63,225 nt of DNA from Spirochaetaceae bacterium (GTDB taxonomy: Bacteria > Spirochaetota > Spirochaetia > SZUA-6 > Bin103): assembly GCA_028820215.1 (NCBI GenBank), contig JAPPKD010000323.1, positions 1 to 63,225 on the forward strand, given 5' to 3'. This document shows, piece after piece, positions 8,566 to 17,760 of this stretch. The notes under the pieces are model-generated. The model was not told where the DNA came from. It searched no databases and was given only the letters and a program-made list of their open reading frames with translations. Each line of letters begins with the position of its first letter. The stretch's first letter is position 1. A program made the translations under genes and the position numbers.

Positions 8566-9594
8566 ATGAAAGCACTGCTCAAGGAGGCGGCGGGCCCCGG
8601 CCTGACGCTGGCCGAGGTGCCCGTGCCCGAACCCGGCCCGAAGGAGGTCCTGGTCCGCGTCATCAAGGCGGCGGTGTGCGGGACCGACCTGCACATCTAC
8701 CACTGGGACGAATGGGCGCGGAGCGTCGTCGAGCCGCCGCTGGTGCTGGGCCACGAATTCGTGGGCGAGGTGGTCGCCCTCGGCCCGGGCGCGACGCTGC
8801 ACCGGGTGGGCGACCGGGTCTCGGGCGAGGGGCACATCACCTGCGGCCTGTGCCGCAACTGCCGCGCTGGCAAGCCGCACCTGTGCCACCTCACCAAGGG
8901 GGTCGGCATCCACCGCGACGGCGCCTTCGCCGAGCTGGTGGTGATGCCGGAAAGCAACCTGTGGCCGATCCACGAAAGCATTCCGACCGAGATCGCCGCC
9001 TTTCTGGACCCGCTGGGCAACGCCACGCACTGCGCCCTGTCGTTCGACCTGGTGGCCGAGGACGTGCTGATCACCGGCGCCGGGCCGATCGGGGTGATGG
9101 CCGCGGCGATCTGCCGCCACCTGGGCGCCCGCCACGTGGTGGTCACCGACGTCAACGACTACCGGCTGGACCTGGCGCGCCGCATGGGCGCCTCCCTCGC
9201 CGTCAACGTGACCCGCGGCTCGGTGGAGGACGCCGTCACGCAGCTCGGCATGTCCAACGGCTTCGACCGCGGCATCGAGGTGTCCGGCAACCCCGACGCG
9301 TTCCGGAGCATGCTGGCCAACATGTACAACGGTGGTCAGATCGCCCTGCTCGGCTTCCTGCCGGAGTCCACCACCATCGACTGGAACCTGGTGATCCTCA
9401 AGAGCCTGCGCATCAAGGGCGTCTACGGGCGCGAGATGTACGAGACCTGGTACAAGATGACGCAGATGCTGCGTAGCGGCCTGGACGTGTCGCCCGTGCT
9501 GACGCACCGGTTGGCGCTGGGAGACTTCGAGGAGGGCTTCGCGGCGATGGCCGCCGGCCGTTGCGGCAAGGTCGTCTTGGACGTCACGGAGTGA
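8566..9594 (+). CDS. tdh: L-threonine 3-dehydrogenase
   Basis: This zinc-dependent medium-chain dehydrogenase oxidises L-threonine with NAD+ to 2-amino-3-ketobutyrate. The 342-residue length matches E. coli Tdh. Catalytic zinc ligands are C38, H63 and E64 ([24 protein letters not shown]); the structural zinc site is C93, C96, C99 and C107; the Rossmann motif is GAGPIG. The start at 8566 matches family N-termini (MKALLK). Its neighbour 28 bases downstream is kbl, the enzyme that removes the unstable product, and the two form the classic threonine-to-glycine operon. Confidence 0.96.
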   Translation: MKALLKEAAGPGLTLAEVPVPEPGPKEVLVRVIKAAVCGTDLHIYHWDEWARSVVEPPLVLGHEFVGEVVALGPGATLHRVGDRVSGEGHITCGLCRNCRAGKPHLCHLTKGVGIHRDGAFAELVVMPESNLWPIHESIPTEIAAFLDPLGNATHCALSFDLVAEDVLITGAGPIGVMAAAICRHLGARHVVVTDVNDYRLDLARRMGASLAVNVTRGSVEDAVTQLGMSNGFDRGIEVSGNPDAFRSMLANMYNGGQIALLGFLPESTTIDWNLVILKSLRIKGVYGREMYETWYKMTQMLRSGLDVSPVLTHRLALGDFEEGFAAMAAGRCGKVVLDVTE

Positions 9595-9622
9595 GTCCTC
9601 AACATCAAGGAGTAACCGCCTC

Positions 9623-10810
9623 ATGGCAACCATCGACAGCGTGATTCAGCCCACCCTGGAGCAGATCCGGGACGCGGGCCTGTACAAGGACGAGCGGGTC
9701 ATCACCTCGCCGCAGGGTGTGGCGATACAGGTGGGATCGGACGACGAGGTGCTCAACTTCTGCGCCAACAACTACCTCGGCCTGTCCAGCGACCCGGCCG
9801 TGATCGACGCGGCGGCCGACGCGTTGCGCACCCACGGCTTCGGGCTCTCCTCCGTGCGCTTCATCTGCGGCACGCAAGATCTCCACAAGCGCCTGGAGCA
9901 GGCGCTGGCGCGCTTCCTGGGCACCGACGACGCCATCCTCTACACCTCCTGCTTCGACGCCAACGGCGGCCTGTTCGAGACCCTCCTGCAGGAGGGCGAC
10001 GCCGTACTCTCGGACTCGCTCAACCACGCGTCGATCATCGACGGAATCCGCCTGTGCAAGGCGGCCCGCTACCGCTACGCGCACGCCGACATGGACGACC
10101 TGGAGGCGAAGCTCAAGGAGGCCGCCGACGCGCGGCTGCGGCTGATTGCCACCGACGGCGTGTTCTCCATGGACGGCGACATCGCACCGCTGGACCGCAT
10201 CGTCGAGCTGGCGCGCGCGCACGACGCGCTGGTGATGGTCGACGACTCGCACGCCACCGGCTTCATCGGCGCCACCGGCCGCGGCTCGATCGAGCACTGC
10301 GGCGTGCTGGGCGAGATCGACGTCATCACCAGCACGCTCGGCAAGGCGCTGGGCGGCGCCTCCGGCGGGTTCACCGCGGCGCGCGGGCCGATCGTGGAGC
10401 TGCTCCGGCAGCGCTCGCGGCCGTACCTGTTCAGCAACTCGTTGCCGCCCTCCCTGGCCGCCGCCGGCCTGGCGGTGCTGGAACGGCTGGACCAGACCAC
10501 GGAGCTGCGTGACCGGCTGGCCGGGAACACCGCCTACTTCCGGGACGCGATGACGTCAGCCGGCTTCGACATCCGGCCGGGCGTGCATCCGATCGTCCCG
10601 ATCATGCTGTACGACGCACGGCTGGCACAGGCGATGGCCGCCGATCTGCTGGCCGACGGGATCTACGTGATCGGCTTCTCCTATCCGGTCGTGCCGGAGG
10701 GGCAGGCCCGCATCCGCGTGCAGATCTCGGCCGCGCACGAGCGAGCCCACCTGGACCGGGCGATCGAGGCGTTCGCCCGCGTGGGCCGGCAGCACGGCGT
10801 CATCGAGTAG
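9623..10810 (+). CDS. kbl: 2-amino-3-ketobutyrate CoA ligase (glycine C-acetyltransferase)
   Basis: This PLP enzyme of the alpha-oxoamine synthase family cleaves 2-amino-3-ketobutyrate with CoA to glycine and acetyl-CoA. It has 395 residues. The PLP lysine is K241 in [13 protein letters not shown], and DDSHATG (207-213) is the conserved cofactor-binding block. It follows tdh with an AAGGAG ribosome site (9607-9612) before the ATG, so the pair is one operon. Its stop codon lies in a 13-base palindrome shared with the stop of the convergent aminotransferase gene. Confidence 0.96.
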   Translation: MATIDSVIQPTLEQIRDAGLYKDERVITSPQGVAIQVGSDDEVLNFCANNYLGLSSDPAVIDAAADALRTHGFGLSSVRFICGTQDLHKRLEQALARFLGTDDAILYTSCFDANGGLFETLLQEGDAVLSDSLNHASIIDGIRLCKAARYRYAHADMDDLEAKLKEAADARLRLIATDGVFSMDGDIAPLDRIVELARAHDALVMVDDSHATGFIGATGRGSIEHCGVLGEIDVITSTLGKALGGASGGFTAARGPIVELLRQRSRPYLFSNSLPPSLAAAGLAVLERLDQTTELRDRLAGNTAYFRDAMTSAGFDIRPGVHPIVPIMLYDARLAQAMAADLLADGIYVIGFSYPVVPEGQARIRVQISAAHERAHLDRAIEAFARVGRQHGVIE

Positions 10811-10819
10811 CCGGGCTAC
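10807..10819. repeat. Palindrome containing two convergent stop codons
   Basis: Arms GTAGCC and GGCTAC around a single G form a perfect 13-base palindrome. The left arm contains the TAG of kbl (plus strand) and the right arm the TAG of the aminotransferase gene (minus strand), leaving a 5-base intergenic gap. It may be a minimal bidirectional termination signal, but it is short and without a U-run. Confidence 0.4.
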
Positions 10820-12036
10820 CGCTCCCAGTACTCCTTGAGCGCCGCAAGCCCCTCCCGTGCATCGTCCGCGTCGATGCCGGAGTAGGCGAAGCGCACGTAC
10901 ATCCGCTTCTCGCCGGGCAGCGCGCGCCCGAAGTGGGTGCGGGAGCAGAACGACACCCCGGTCTCGCGGAGCGCGTCGGTGCGGAAGGCCTGCGGGTCGC
11001 CGTAGCCGAGACGCCGGTAGACGCCGGTGACGTCGACGAACAGATAAAAGGTGGCGGTGGCGCGATGGACGCTCACGCCGTCGATGGCGTTGAGGCCGTC
11101 GACCACGACGTCACGCCGCTCGCGGAGCGTGGCCAGGATCTCGCGGGCGCCGGACTGGTCGCCCTTCAGCGCCTCGACGCCGGCGTGCTGGATGAATCCG
11201 CAGGTGCACGACTCGTGGTTGGTGTTGAGCGTGTTGATCAGGTCGATGACGCCGGTCGGGCCGATGGCGGCGCCCAGCCGCCAGCCGGTCATGGCGTAGG
11301 TCTTGGAGAAGGTGTAGCCGATCACCGTGCGTTCGACCATCTCCGGTTCGGAGACCAGGCTGCGGCTCGAGCCGTCGTAGCGGATGTCGAAGTACGGCTC
11401 GTCGGCCAGCACCCACAGGTCGCGCTCACGGGCGATCCCTGCCAGCCAGGCGATCTCGTCGGCTGACGCGTCCGCGCCGGTGGGGTTGTGCTGGGCGTTG
11501 ACGATCAGCACACGGGTCGCGTCGCTGAGCGCCGCTTCCACCGACGCGCGGTCGATGCGGAAGCCGTCGGCCTCCTCGACGTAGGCGTAGGGGCGCCCGC
11601 GTCCCCCCAGGTAGTCGACCTGCGACTCGTAGATCGGGTAGCCGGGGTTCGGGTACACCACCTCCTCGTTCGGGTTCATGACGCTCATCAGCAGCTTGCC
11701 GATGATCGGCTTGGCCCCCGGCTGCACGGACACGTGCTCGGGGCCGTAGCGCACGCCGCGCGCCGCTCCGATCCGCTCCGCCAGCGCCTCGCGCAACTCC
11801 GGGATGCCCGGAGCGGGGGTGTAACCGGTCTTGCCGTCGCGCATGGCCCGCTCGGCGGCCTCGATGATGTTCAGGGGGGTGCGCAGGTTGATGTCGCCCA
11901 GGTGAAACGGATAGACGCGGTGGCCCTGCGCCGCCCACGCGGCGGCGTCGGCCGATACCGCGAAGGCGGTTTCCGTGCCCAGCCGGCCCATGGCCGACGC
12001 CGTCGGCCTCGACTGACTAGACGGAGGTGAACCCAT
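10816..12036 (-). CDS. Class I/II pyridoxal-phosphate aminotransferase
   Basis: This 406-residue fold type I aminotransferase of the aspartate aminotransferase family has the PLP lysine K245 in TFSKTYAMTGWRLG, NPTG at about 184-187 and ADEPY at 211-215 for the cofactor ring. It transfers an amino group between an amino acid and a 2-oxo acid; the substrate cannot be told from sequence. It is the last gene of a four-gene minus-strand catabolic operon and overlaps the end of the enolase-superfamily gene by 20 bases, so it may act on an oxo acid made by that pathway. The first 20 residues are unlike the family, and M16 is an alternative start. Confidence 0.9.
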   Translation of the reverse strand: MGSPPSSQSRPTASAMGRLGTETAFAVSADAAAWAAQGHRVYPFHLGDINLRTPLNIIEAAERAMRDGKTGYTPAPGIPELREALAERIGAARGVRYGPEHVSVQPGAKPIIGKLLMSVMNPNEEVVYPNPGYPIYESQVDYLGGRGRPYAYVEEADGFRIDRASVEAALSDATRVLIVNAQHNPTGADASADEIAWLAGIARERDLWVLADEPYFDIRYDGSSRSLVSEPEMVERTVIGYTFSKTYAMTGWRLGAAIGPTGVIDLINTLNTNHESCTCGFIQHAGVEALKGDQSGAREILATLRERRDVVVDGLNAIDGVSVHRATATFYLFVDVTGVYRRLGYGDPQAFRTDALRETGVSFCSRTHFGRALPGEKRMYVRFAYSGIDADDAREGLAALKEYWER

Positions 12037-13150
12037 AGCGCTCCACTACCTGCTCGTCGATCTCTACCCCCAGGCCGGGGCTGTCCGGGACCGTCACCCA
12101 GCCGTCGCGCTGCTGGAACGGTTCGGGCACCAGCTCGTGCTGCATCGGGCTCGGCACCGGCTTGAGCTCGAAGACGATGTAGTTGGCGCCGGTCGCGGTC
12201 GCGTGGATGGAGGCGGCGGTGTTGATGGCGCTGCTCCACGAGTGGGCGTTGAAGAACAGGTGCGCCTGCGCGGTGAGGTCCATCACCTGCTTGTAGCCGG
12301 TGATGCCGTCGGCGCGGCCGGGGTCGACCAGGTAGACGTCGGCCACGCCCAGCTCGATCAGACGCCGGTAGTCCGAGGCCTGCCAGGAGCGCTCGCCGGC
12401 TCCGATCTGCGTCTCGATCGCCTCGCGCAGGTGTACGTAGGCGGCCACGTCGGTGGGCTGGAACGGGTCCTCCAGCCAGCGCAGCCGGTACTCTTCGAAG
12501 GCGCGCGCCATGCGCACGCCGGAGGCATAGTCCCAGCGGGTCTTGTTGCCGACGTCGACGATGAAGTCGACGTCGTCGCCGATCGTCTGCCGGACGGTGC
12601 GCACGTAGTCGATGTCCCGCTTGGGATCGGTGCCGAGCGCGGCGTCGCCGGCCTTGCCGAACCCGACCTTGACCGCCGTGTAGCCGTCGTCGGCGTGCGC
12701 GGCCAGCTCGTCCGCCAGGTCCTGCAGGTCGGCCTTCGACGGATGGGTGCTGGCGCAGGCGCGCAGCCGGTCGTGCACCTTGCCGCCGAGCAGGCGGTGC
12801 ACTGGCTGACCGAGGATCTTGCCCTTGAGGTCCCAGAGGGCGATGTCCAGGGCGCTGACCGCGAAGTTGGCCATGCCGGTGTCGCCGTACCACCAGTCGT
12901 GCGCCTTCATGGCCGCGAACAGCGCGCCGTTGTCGAGCGGATTCCTGCCGAGCAGGACCGCCGGACCCAGTCCCTGCTCGATCAGGATCTTGACCGCCAG
13001 CGCCGCTTCGGGCCACTGCGAGATGCACTCGCCCCAGCCGACGTGGCCGGAGTCGGTGGTGATCCGCGCCAGCGTGACGTGGCGCCACATCATGCGGTCG
13101 TTGGGCTCCTGGTAACGCTGCGGATAGGCGCGCACCTCGACGATCTTCAT
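12017..13150 (-). CDS. Mandelate racemase/muconate lactonizing enzyme family protein
   Basis: This enolase-superfamily enzyme abstracts a proton next to a carboxylate and usually works as a sugar-acid dehydratase or racemase. In the 377 residues the metal ligands are D199 (VDVGNKT), E227 (LEDPF) and E253 (GAGERSW); the likely bases are K161 (VKVGFGK) and H303 (NAHSWSS). Metal ligands in strands 3-5 and a histidine on strand 7 fit the mandelate racemase subgroup. Neighbours (TIM-barrel isomerase, SDR, aminotransferase) suggest a sugar-acid or related catabolic route. The substrate is not determinable here. Confidence 0.92.
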   Translation of the reverse strand: MKIVEVRAYPQRYQEPNDRMMWRHVTLARITTDSGHVGWGECISQWPEAALAVKILIEQGLGPAVLLGRNPLDNGALFAAMKAHDWWYGDTGMANFAVSALDIALWDLKGKILGQPVHRLLGGKVHDRLRACASTHPSKADLQDLADELAAHADDGYTAVKVGFGKAGDAALGTDPKRDIDYVRTVRQTIGDDVDFIVDVGNKTRWDYASGVRMARAFEEYRLRWLEDPFQPTDVAAYVHLREAIETQIGAGERSWQASDYRRLIELGVADVYLVDPGRADGITGYKQVMDLTAQAHLFFNAHSWSSAINTAASIHATATGANYIVFELKPVPSPMQHELVPEPFQQRDGWVTVPDSPGLGVEIDEQVVERYGFTSV

Positions 13151-13174
13151 CTCATTCCATCCCGTTGCGACGCT

Positions 13175-13936
13175 TCAGTCCGGCATGAAGGAGCCGCCGT
13201 TGACGTCGGTGGTGGCTCCGGTGATGTAGGTGTTCGCTTCGGAGGCCAGGAACAGCACCGCGCGCGCGATCTCCACCGGCGCGGCCAGCCGCTTCAGGGG
13301 GATCACGTCGACGGTCGCCTGCTGGTCCTCCGGCGGCAGCATGCGGATCAGCCGCGTGTCCACGGCGCCGGGCGCCACCGCGTTGACCAGGATGCCGTCC
13401 GGGGCGTGGTGGCGGGCGAACCCCTTGGTCATCGAGATGACGGCGGCCTTGCTGGCGGCGTAGACGGTGACGCGGTGCATGCCCCCGGTGCGCGCCCCGA
13501 CCGAGGTCATGTTGACGATGCGGCCCCAGCCGGCGCGCCGCATCGCCCGGCCGGCGGCTCGGCTCAGGAAATACACGGACTTGAGGTTGGTATCCATGAT
13601 CCGGTCGTAGTCGGGCTCGGTCATGTCGGGGATATCGATACGCGGGCAGATCGCCGCGCAGTTGACCAGGATATGCACGGCGCCGTGCCGCCGTTCGGTC
13701 TCTTCCGCCACGCGGTCGCACTCGGCCGGCTTGCTGACATCGGCGGCGTTGGCGTCGGCGGCATGGCCGGCGTCGCGGATGCGGGCGGCCTGCGCCTCGG
13801 CCAGCTCCCCCTCGATGTCGCAGACCATCACGGCCGCCCCGGCGCCGGCCAGCGTGTCGGCGATGGCGGCGCCGATGCCGCGTCCCGCTCCGGTGACGAT
13901 CGCGACCCGGCCGTCGACGCGCAAGTCAGCCCCCAC
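13175..13936 (-). CDS. Short-chain dehydrogenase/reductase (SDR)
   Basis: This classical SDR of 253 residues oxidises or reduces a hydroxyl/keto group with NAD(P). The cofactor motif TGAGRGIG is at 15-22, the structural NCAA at 92-95, N117, and the catalytic S145, Y159 and K163 (YAASK). D40 after the second strand suggests NAD rather than NADP. The start is GTG at 13936, 9 bases after the stop of the isomerase gene. It belongs to the four-gene operon and probably acts on the same sugar-derived substrate. Confidence 0.93.
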   Translation of the reverse strand: MGADLRVDGRVAIVTGAGRGIGAAIADTLAGAGAAVMVCDIEGELAEAQAARIRDAGHAADANAADVSKPAECDRVAEETERRHGAVHILVNCAAICPRIDIPDMTEPDYDRIMDTNLKSVYFLSRAAGRAMRRAGWGRIVNMTSVGARTGGMHRVTVYAASKAAVISMTKGFARHHAPDGILVNAVAPGAVDTRLIRMLPPEDQQATVDVIPLKRLAAPVEIARAVLFLASEANTYITGATTDVNGGSFMPD

Positions 13937-13945
13937 GAGGCTGCC

Positions 13946-14776
13946 CTACGGCGTGTTGGCCAGCAGGAAGTCGCGCATCAGGATCGTCTCCGACACGTTG
14001 TCGACCTCGTTGTTGCGCTCCCAGTCCTGCCAGACGTACTCGACGCCGACCCAGCCCCGGTAGTCGGCGGCGTCGAGCGCGCGCAGCACGCCCGCGTAGT
14101 CGATGACGTTCTCCGTGAACTTGACCTGCAGTCGCCCCTTCGCCGCGCCGCGGGCGTGGAAGTGGGACGCGTGCGGGACCAGCTTCTCCGACTCGCTGTC
14201 GGGCAGGCCGTCGCGGGTGAAGTGGGTGTAGTCCAGCGTCAGGGTCAGCCCCGGCGTCATCTCCACCAGCCGCAGCGCGGCGTCCGGATCCGGGACGATG
14301 GAGCCGACGTGCGCCTCGACGCTGACCGTGACGCCGGTGGCGGCCGCCCGTTCGAGGCGCCACGACAGCTCCTCGGCGGCGCGCGCCAGCGACGTTTCGG
14401 CCGATTCCCCGTCGAACTCGATCCCCGGCAGGATGGTCATGTGGCTGGTATCGCAGAGCTGCACGAGCTCCAGCGTGCGCTCGAACAGGTCGCGCGAGCC
14501 GCGCCGCTCGGCGGCGTCGGGGTGGTTGACGGTCATGGTGTCGAAGCCGGCGGTCTGCAGGAAGATGTCGGCGATCGCCAGCCCCTTGTCGCTCACCCGG
14601 GCCACGAGGTCGGCCGAGGACGCCTTCGGGTCGGCCAGCACGTGGCTGGGGTACAGGTGCGAACGGTCTTCGAACAGGCCGATGTCGACCCCGGTCAGCC
14701 CCAGCATGGCGATCAGCGTCAGCGAGTCGTCATGCGACAGCAGGGGAAAGGTGAAGTCCGCGCCGGCCAGTTTCAG
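13946..14776 (-). CDS. Xylose isomerase-like TIM-barrel sugar isomerase/epimerase
   Basis: This protein of the AP endonuclease 2/IolE-like TIM-barrel family is the first gene of the operon. The core shows metal-site segments including EAHVGS, LDYTHF, HFHARGA and GVEYVWQ. The first ATG (14707) would remove the first barrel strand. The same frame reads upstream KLAGADFTFPLLSHDD, which is the expected first strand, and the only start-like codon at the right place is CTG at 14776, giving 276 residues. No ATG, GTG or TTG exists between the upstream in-frame stop and 14707. So this is either a rare CTG start or a gene damaged at its start codon. Confidence 0.8.
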   Translation of the reverse strand: MKLAGADFTFPLLSHDDSLTLIAMLGLTGVDIGLFEDRSHLYPSHVLADPKASSADLVARVSDKGLAIADIFLQTAGFDTMTVNHPDAAERRGSRDLFERTLELVQLCDTSHMTILPGIEFDGESAETSLARAAEELSWRLERAAATGVTVSVEAHVGSIVPDPDAALRLVEMTPGLTLTLDYTHFTRDGLPDSESEKLVPHASHFHARGAAKGRLQVKFTENVIDYAGVLRALDAADYRGWVGVEYVWQDWERNNEVDNVSETILMRDFLLANTP

Positions 14777-14886
14777 TTCGATGCGGCCATTCTATCCCAG
14801 GTCACCCTCGCTTGCATCCACCCAAGTGCCGCCATGGGGCCATGAAGTGTCTCGGACCGTGGGGATGTGCGACCATCGCTGGCGTC

Positions 14887-15858
14887 ATGGCGTCGATCGA
14901 CTGGGTTCGGCGGATCTACGGCGACGGGTGGCACAACGCGTTCACCGACATGGTGGAATGGCGCGGGCGGTACTACGTGTGCTTTCGCAATGGCCTGACA
15001 CACGTGAGCCCGGAGGGCAAGATCGTGGTGATCTCCAGCGCCGACCTGCACGACTGGAGGAGGCGCGCGGTGCCCATCAATACCACCGGCGACGACCGCG
15101 ATCCGACCATCGCCTGCTCCCAGGATCGGCTGTTCCTCTACTGCGGCTCAAGCTACTGGTCGGGCCTCACCTCCCGCTACGACGGGGACGGGACGCGCAT
15201 CCTGCGCAACTGGTGCTCGTACACCGACGACGGCGTGACGTGGTCGGAGCCTCAACAGGTCTATCGCGAAGGGTTCTGGCTGTGGCGCGTCGAGCGGTTC
15301 GGCGAGGAGTTCTACGCGCTGGCCTACGGCCGGCGCTCGGGCGGCGCCGGCGGCGATGACACCAAGGTGCGTCTGCTGCGCTCAGCCGACGGGCTGGACT
15401 GGGTCGACGTGTCGATCGTCGGCCCGGGCAACGAGGCCGCCTTTCGCCGGACCCCCGACGGAGCGCTGGAGGTGCTGGTCCGCGGCGCGGACGAGGCGAC
15501 GTCGACCGTGGCCATCGCCGATCCGCCCTACCGGCAGTGGAAGACGCGGCCGATCGGCGAAGTGGTGCCGGGCCCCAACCTCATCGTGCAGGGCAAGGCG
15601 CTGTACGCGATCGGCCGGCAGCACCTGCGCGGCGCCGACGGGACCATCACCGACCGGCGCACCTCCATCTGGCGCATCGACCGGCAGCGCGAGCACGTGC
15701 TGGACCTGCCCTCCAGCGGCGACACTTCCTACTGCGGCGTGGTCGAACGCGACGACGGCACGGTGCTGATCAGCTACTATTCCCAGCACGAGGTCGCCTA
15801 CGGGGAGAAGCACTACACCTACCCCGACAACATCTACCTCGCACAGATCCGCCTGTAG
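14887..15858 (+). CDS. Sialidase-like beta-propeller protein
   Basis: This 323-residue protein has repeated beta-blade patterns and Asp-box-like turns, for example YTDDGVTWS near residue 115 and RSADGLDW near 165, typical of sialidase-fold propellers used by glycosidases and carbohydrate-binding proteins. No signal peptide is seen, and I cannot identify the full arginine triad and nucleophile tyrosine of true sialidases, so the activity is uncertain. I chose ATG 14887 because the upstream 25 codons (ATG 14812) do not look like propeller sequence. It is transcribed away from the sugar-acid operon and may share its control region. Confidence 0.75.
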   Translation: MASIDWVRRIYGDGWHNAFTDMVEWRGRYYVCFRNGLTHVSPEGKIVVISSADLHDWRRRAVPINTTGDDRDPTIACSQDRLFLYCGSSYWSGLTSRYDGDGTRILRNWCSYTDDGVTWSEPQQVYREGFWLWRVERFGEEFYALAYGRRSGGAGGDDTKVRLLRSADGLDWVDVSIVGPGNEAAFRRTPDGALEVLVRGADEATSTVAIADPPYRQWKTRPIGEVVPGPNLIVQGKALYAIGRQHLRGADGTITDRRTSIWRIDRQREHVLDLPSSGDTSYCGVVERDDGTVLISYYSQHEVAYGEKHYTYPDNIYLAQIRL

Positions 15859-15950
15859 CCGCCGGTCTGCACCGGCCCACGCTCGTAGGCGAGCTTGGTC
15901 TTGCGGTCGACGCCGATCGGGATGCGTCCGTCAGCCTGCCACGTGCGCGC

Positions 15951-16307
15951 TCAGCGCAACGGCGGGGTGTGGATGGCGAGCAGCTCGACCTCCGCGTCGG
16001 CTTCGAGCGAGTGCTCCAGGCCGGGCGGGATGGAGACGCCGCCGCCGGCGCGCAGCTCGGTGGCCACGCCCTGGCAGAGCAGCCGGGCCGAGCCGCGCAG
16101 CACGTAAGCGGTCTCGGTCTCCACGGGATGGGTGTGCGGGTCGATGCGCCCGCCGGCCGCCACCTTGACGCGCATCAGGCTGAACGTGCCGGCCGGATGG
16201 GCGGCTCCCGGCTGCAGGTCCTTGATGTCGATCGGCGGAAACAGCGGGTGTGCCTGCCACGCGACGGCGTCCGAGTCGAAGAAGACGGGTGCGTCCGCCC
16301 GGCTCAC
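15951..16307 (-). CDS. Cupin-domain protein
   Basis: This single-domain cupin of 118 residues has the first metal motif G(X)5HXHXE-like in GGRIDPHTHPVETETAYVL and the second motif in GGVSIPPGLEHSLEA. The start is GTG at 16307, which overlaps the stop of the lipoyl gene as GTGA, so it is translated as part of the 2-oxo acid dehydrogenase operon. Small cupins of this type bind metal and act as isomerases, dioxygenases or sensors; here it may sense or modify the substrate of the complex. The specific role is unknown. Confidence 0.82.
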   Translation of the reverse strand: MSRADAPVFFDSDAVAWQAHPLFPPIDIKDLQPGAAHPAGTFSLMRVKVAAGGRIDPHTHPVETETAYVLRGSARLLCQGVATELRAGGGVSIPPGLEHSLEADAEVELLAIHTPPLR

Positions 16308-16789
16308 CGGCCCGCCGCCCGTTGCACGTCGTGATCGGTGATCTTGCCGCCCGGACCGGTGCCGGTGACCGTGCCCAAGTCGACGCCCAGCTCCTCGGCC
16401 AGCCGCCTGGCCCGCGGCGAGGCGATCGGTCGGCCCGAGGCCGGCGCCGAGGGCTGCGCGGCCGACGGCGGCGCGGCCGGCCCCTCTGCCGACGGCGCGG
16501 AGGATTGCGACCCGGCAGTGCGCGCGTACGGATCGACCTCCGGGACCGGCTCGGACGGGTTGCCCACCAGGGCGACAATGGTCAGCGGCGGAACCTCGGT
16601 CCCGGCGGCGATGAGCTGGCGGCGCAGCGTGCCCGCGGCCGGGGCCTCCACCTGGACCAGCGCCTTGTCGGTCTCCACCTCGCAGATGGGCTGCCCCTGC
16701 TCGACCCACTCCCCTTCCTGCACCAGCCAGCGCTCGACGGTTGCCACCTCCGTCGTCTCGTCCAGCTTGGGGATGACCGCTTCGACCAT
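16304..16789 (-). CDS. Lipoyl- and E3-binding-domain protein without acyltransferase domain
   Basis: This 161-residue protein has an N-terminal lipoyl domain (lipoylated lysine in VETDKALVQVEAP, about residue 43), an Ala/Pro-rich linker (about 80-120) and a peripheral subunit-binding domain (SPRARRLAEELGV ... TGTGPGGKITDHDV). It ends there: the whole E2 catalytic domain is missing. It follows E1 alpha after 5 bases, so it is clearly part of that complex. It could shuttle acyl groups to an E2 core made elsewhere, for example the AceF-like protein at 49.8-51.1 kb. The reading frame is intact and the stop overlaps the next start, so it does not look like a broken gene. Confidence 0.88.
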   Translation of the reverse strand: MVEAVIPKLDETTEVATVERWLVQEGEWVEQGQPICEVETDKALVQVEAPAAGTLRRQLIAAGTEVPPLTIVALVGNPSEPVPEVDPYARTAGSQSSAPSAEGPAAPPSAAQPSAPASGRPIASPRARRLAEELGVDLGTVTGTGPGGKITDHDVQRAAGR

Positions 16790-16794
16790 GCGCG

Positions 16795-17760
16795 TCAGGC
16801 GAACACGTCGGTGGTCAGCGCCGACGGCGGCGGATAGGGCGCGGCGATCGCCGCCTCGGCGGCGCGCTCGACCTCGGCGCGGGCCTCGTCGCGGATGCGC
16901 TCGGCCGCCGCGGCGTCGAGCGCCCCCTCGGCGATCGCCTGCTCGGTGAAGCGTGGGATCGGATCGGTCTCCCGCCACTTCTCGCCACCCTCGCTCGAGC
17001 CGCCGGCGGCCACGGCGCTGTGCCGGGTCCAGCGGACGGTCTTGGCCTCGATAAGGGTGGGCCCCTCGCCTGCCCGCGCCCGCGCGACCGCCTCCGCGGC
17101 GGCCGCGTGGACGGCGTCGTAGTCGCAGCCGTCCACGTGCACGCCGGGCAGGCCGAACCCCTTGGCCCGGTCGGAGATGCGCGGGACGCTCACCGCCTGC
17201 GTGTAGTGGGTGGATATCGCGTACTCGTTGTTCTCGCAGACCAGCACCAGCGGCAGCTTCCAGAGCACGGCCATGTTCAGGGTCTCGTAGAACACCCCCT
17301 CGCAGGAGGCGCCGTCGCCGAAGAAGGCGACCGTGACCGCGTCCCCGCCGTCGATGCGCGCGGCCAGGGCGATCCCGCCGGCCATCGGTATCTGCCCGGA
17401 GACGATGGCGTTGCAGCCGAACAGGCGGTCGCCGACGTGGCTGAAGTGCATGGAGCCGCCCTTGCCCTTGCAGAGCCCGCTCTCCTTGCCCAGCAGCTCA
17501 CCCATCATGGCACCCACGTCGCAGCCGGCGGCGATCGCGGCGCCGTGGCCGCGGTAGGTGGCCAGCACCGTGTCGGTCGGCCGCAGCGCCGCGCACACGG
17601 CCAGCGCGGTCGCTTCCTGGGCGATGTAAGGATGGGTCGAGCCGCGGTAGCGGCCCTCGCCGTACAGGCGGACTGCCGCCTCCTCGAAGTGGCGGATCAG
17701 CCACATGCGGCGCAGAACCTCCGCGCGCTGCTCACCCGAGGTTGCCTCAACCCAGGGCAC
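16795..17760 (-). CDS. 2-oxo acid dehydrogenase E1 component, alpha subunit
   Basis: This 321-residue subunit binds thiamine diphosphate with its beta partner and decarboxylates a 2-oxo acid or acetoin. The ThDP motif runs from GDG (148-150) to NN (177-178). The stretch GKGGSMHFS with SGQIPMAGG is typical of pyruvate/acetoin-type E1 alpha. The start is GTG at 17760, 13 bases inside the end of the beta gene, so translation is coupled. Sequence cannot separate pyruvate from acetoin or branched-chain substrates; absence of a catalytic E2 in this operon adds doubt. Confidence 0.9.
   Translation of the reverse strand: MPWVEATSGEQRAEVLRRMWLIRHFEEAAVRLYGEGRYRGSTHPYIAQEATALAVCAALRPTDTVLATYRGHGAAIAAGCDVGAMMGELLGKESGLCKGKGGSMHFSHVGDRLFGCNAIVSGQIPMAGGIALAARIDGGDAVTVAFFGDGASCEGVFYETLNMAVLWKLPLVLVCENNEYAISTHYTQAVSVPRISDRAKGFGLPGVHVDGCDYDAVHAAAAEAVARARAGEGPTLIEAKTVRWTRHSAVAAGGSSEGGEKWRETDPIPRFTEQAIAEGALDAAAAERIRDEARAEVERAAEAAIAAPYPPPSALTTDVFA

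Noticed and set aside
12137..14845. A 902-codon plus-strand open frame
   Set aside because: It is antisense to four overlapping genes with clear motifs; its translation is low-complexity His/Gly/Val/Arg, typical of high-GC shadow frames.
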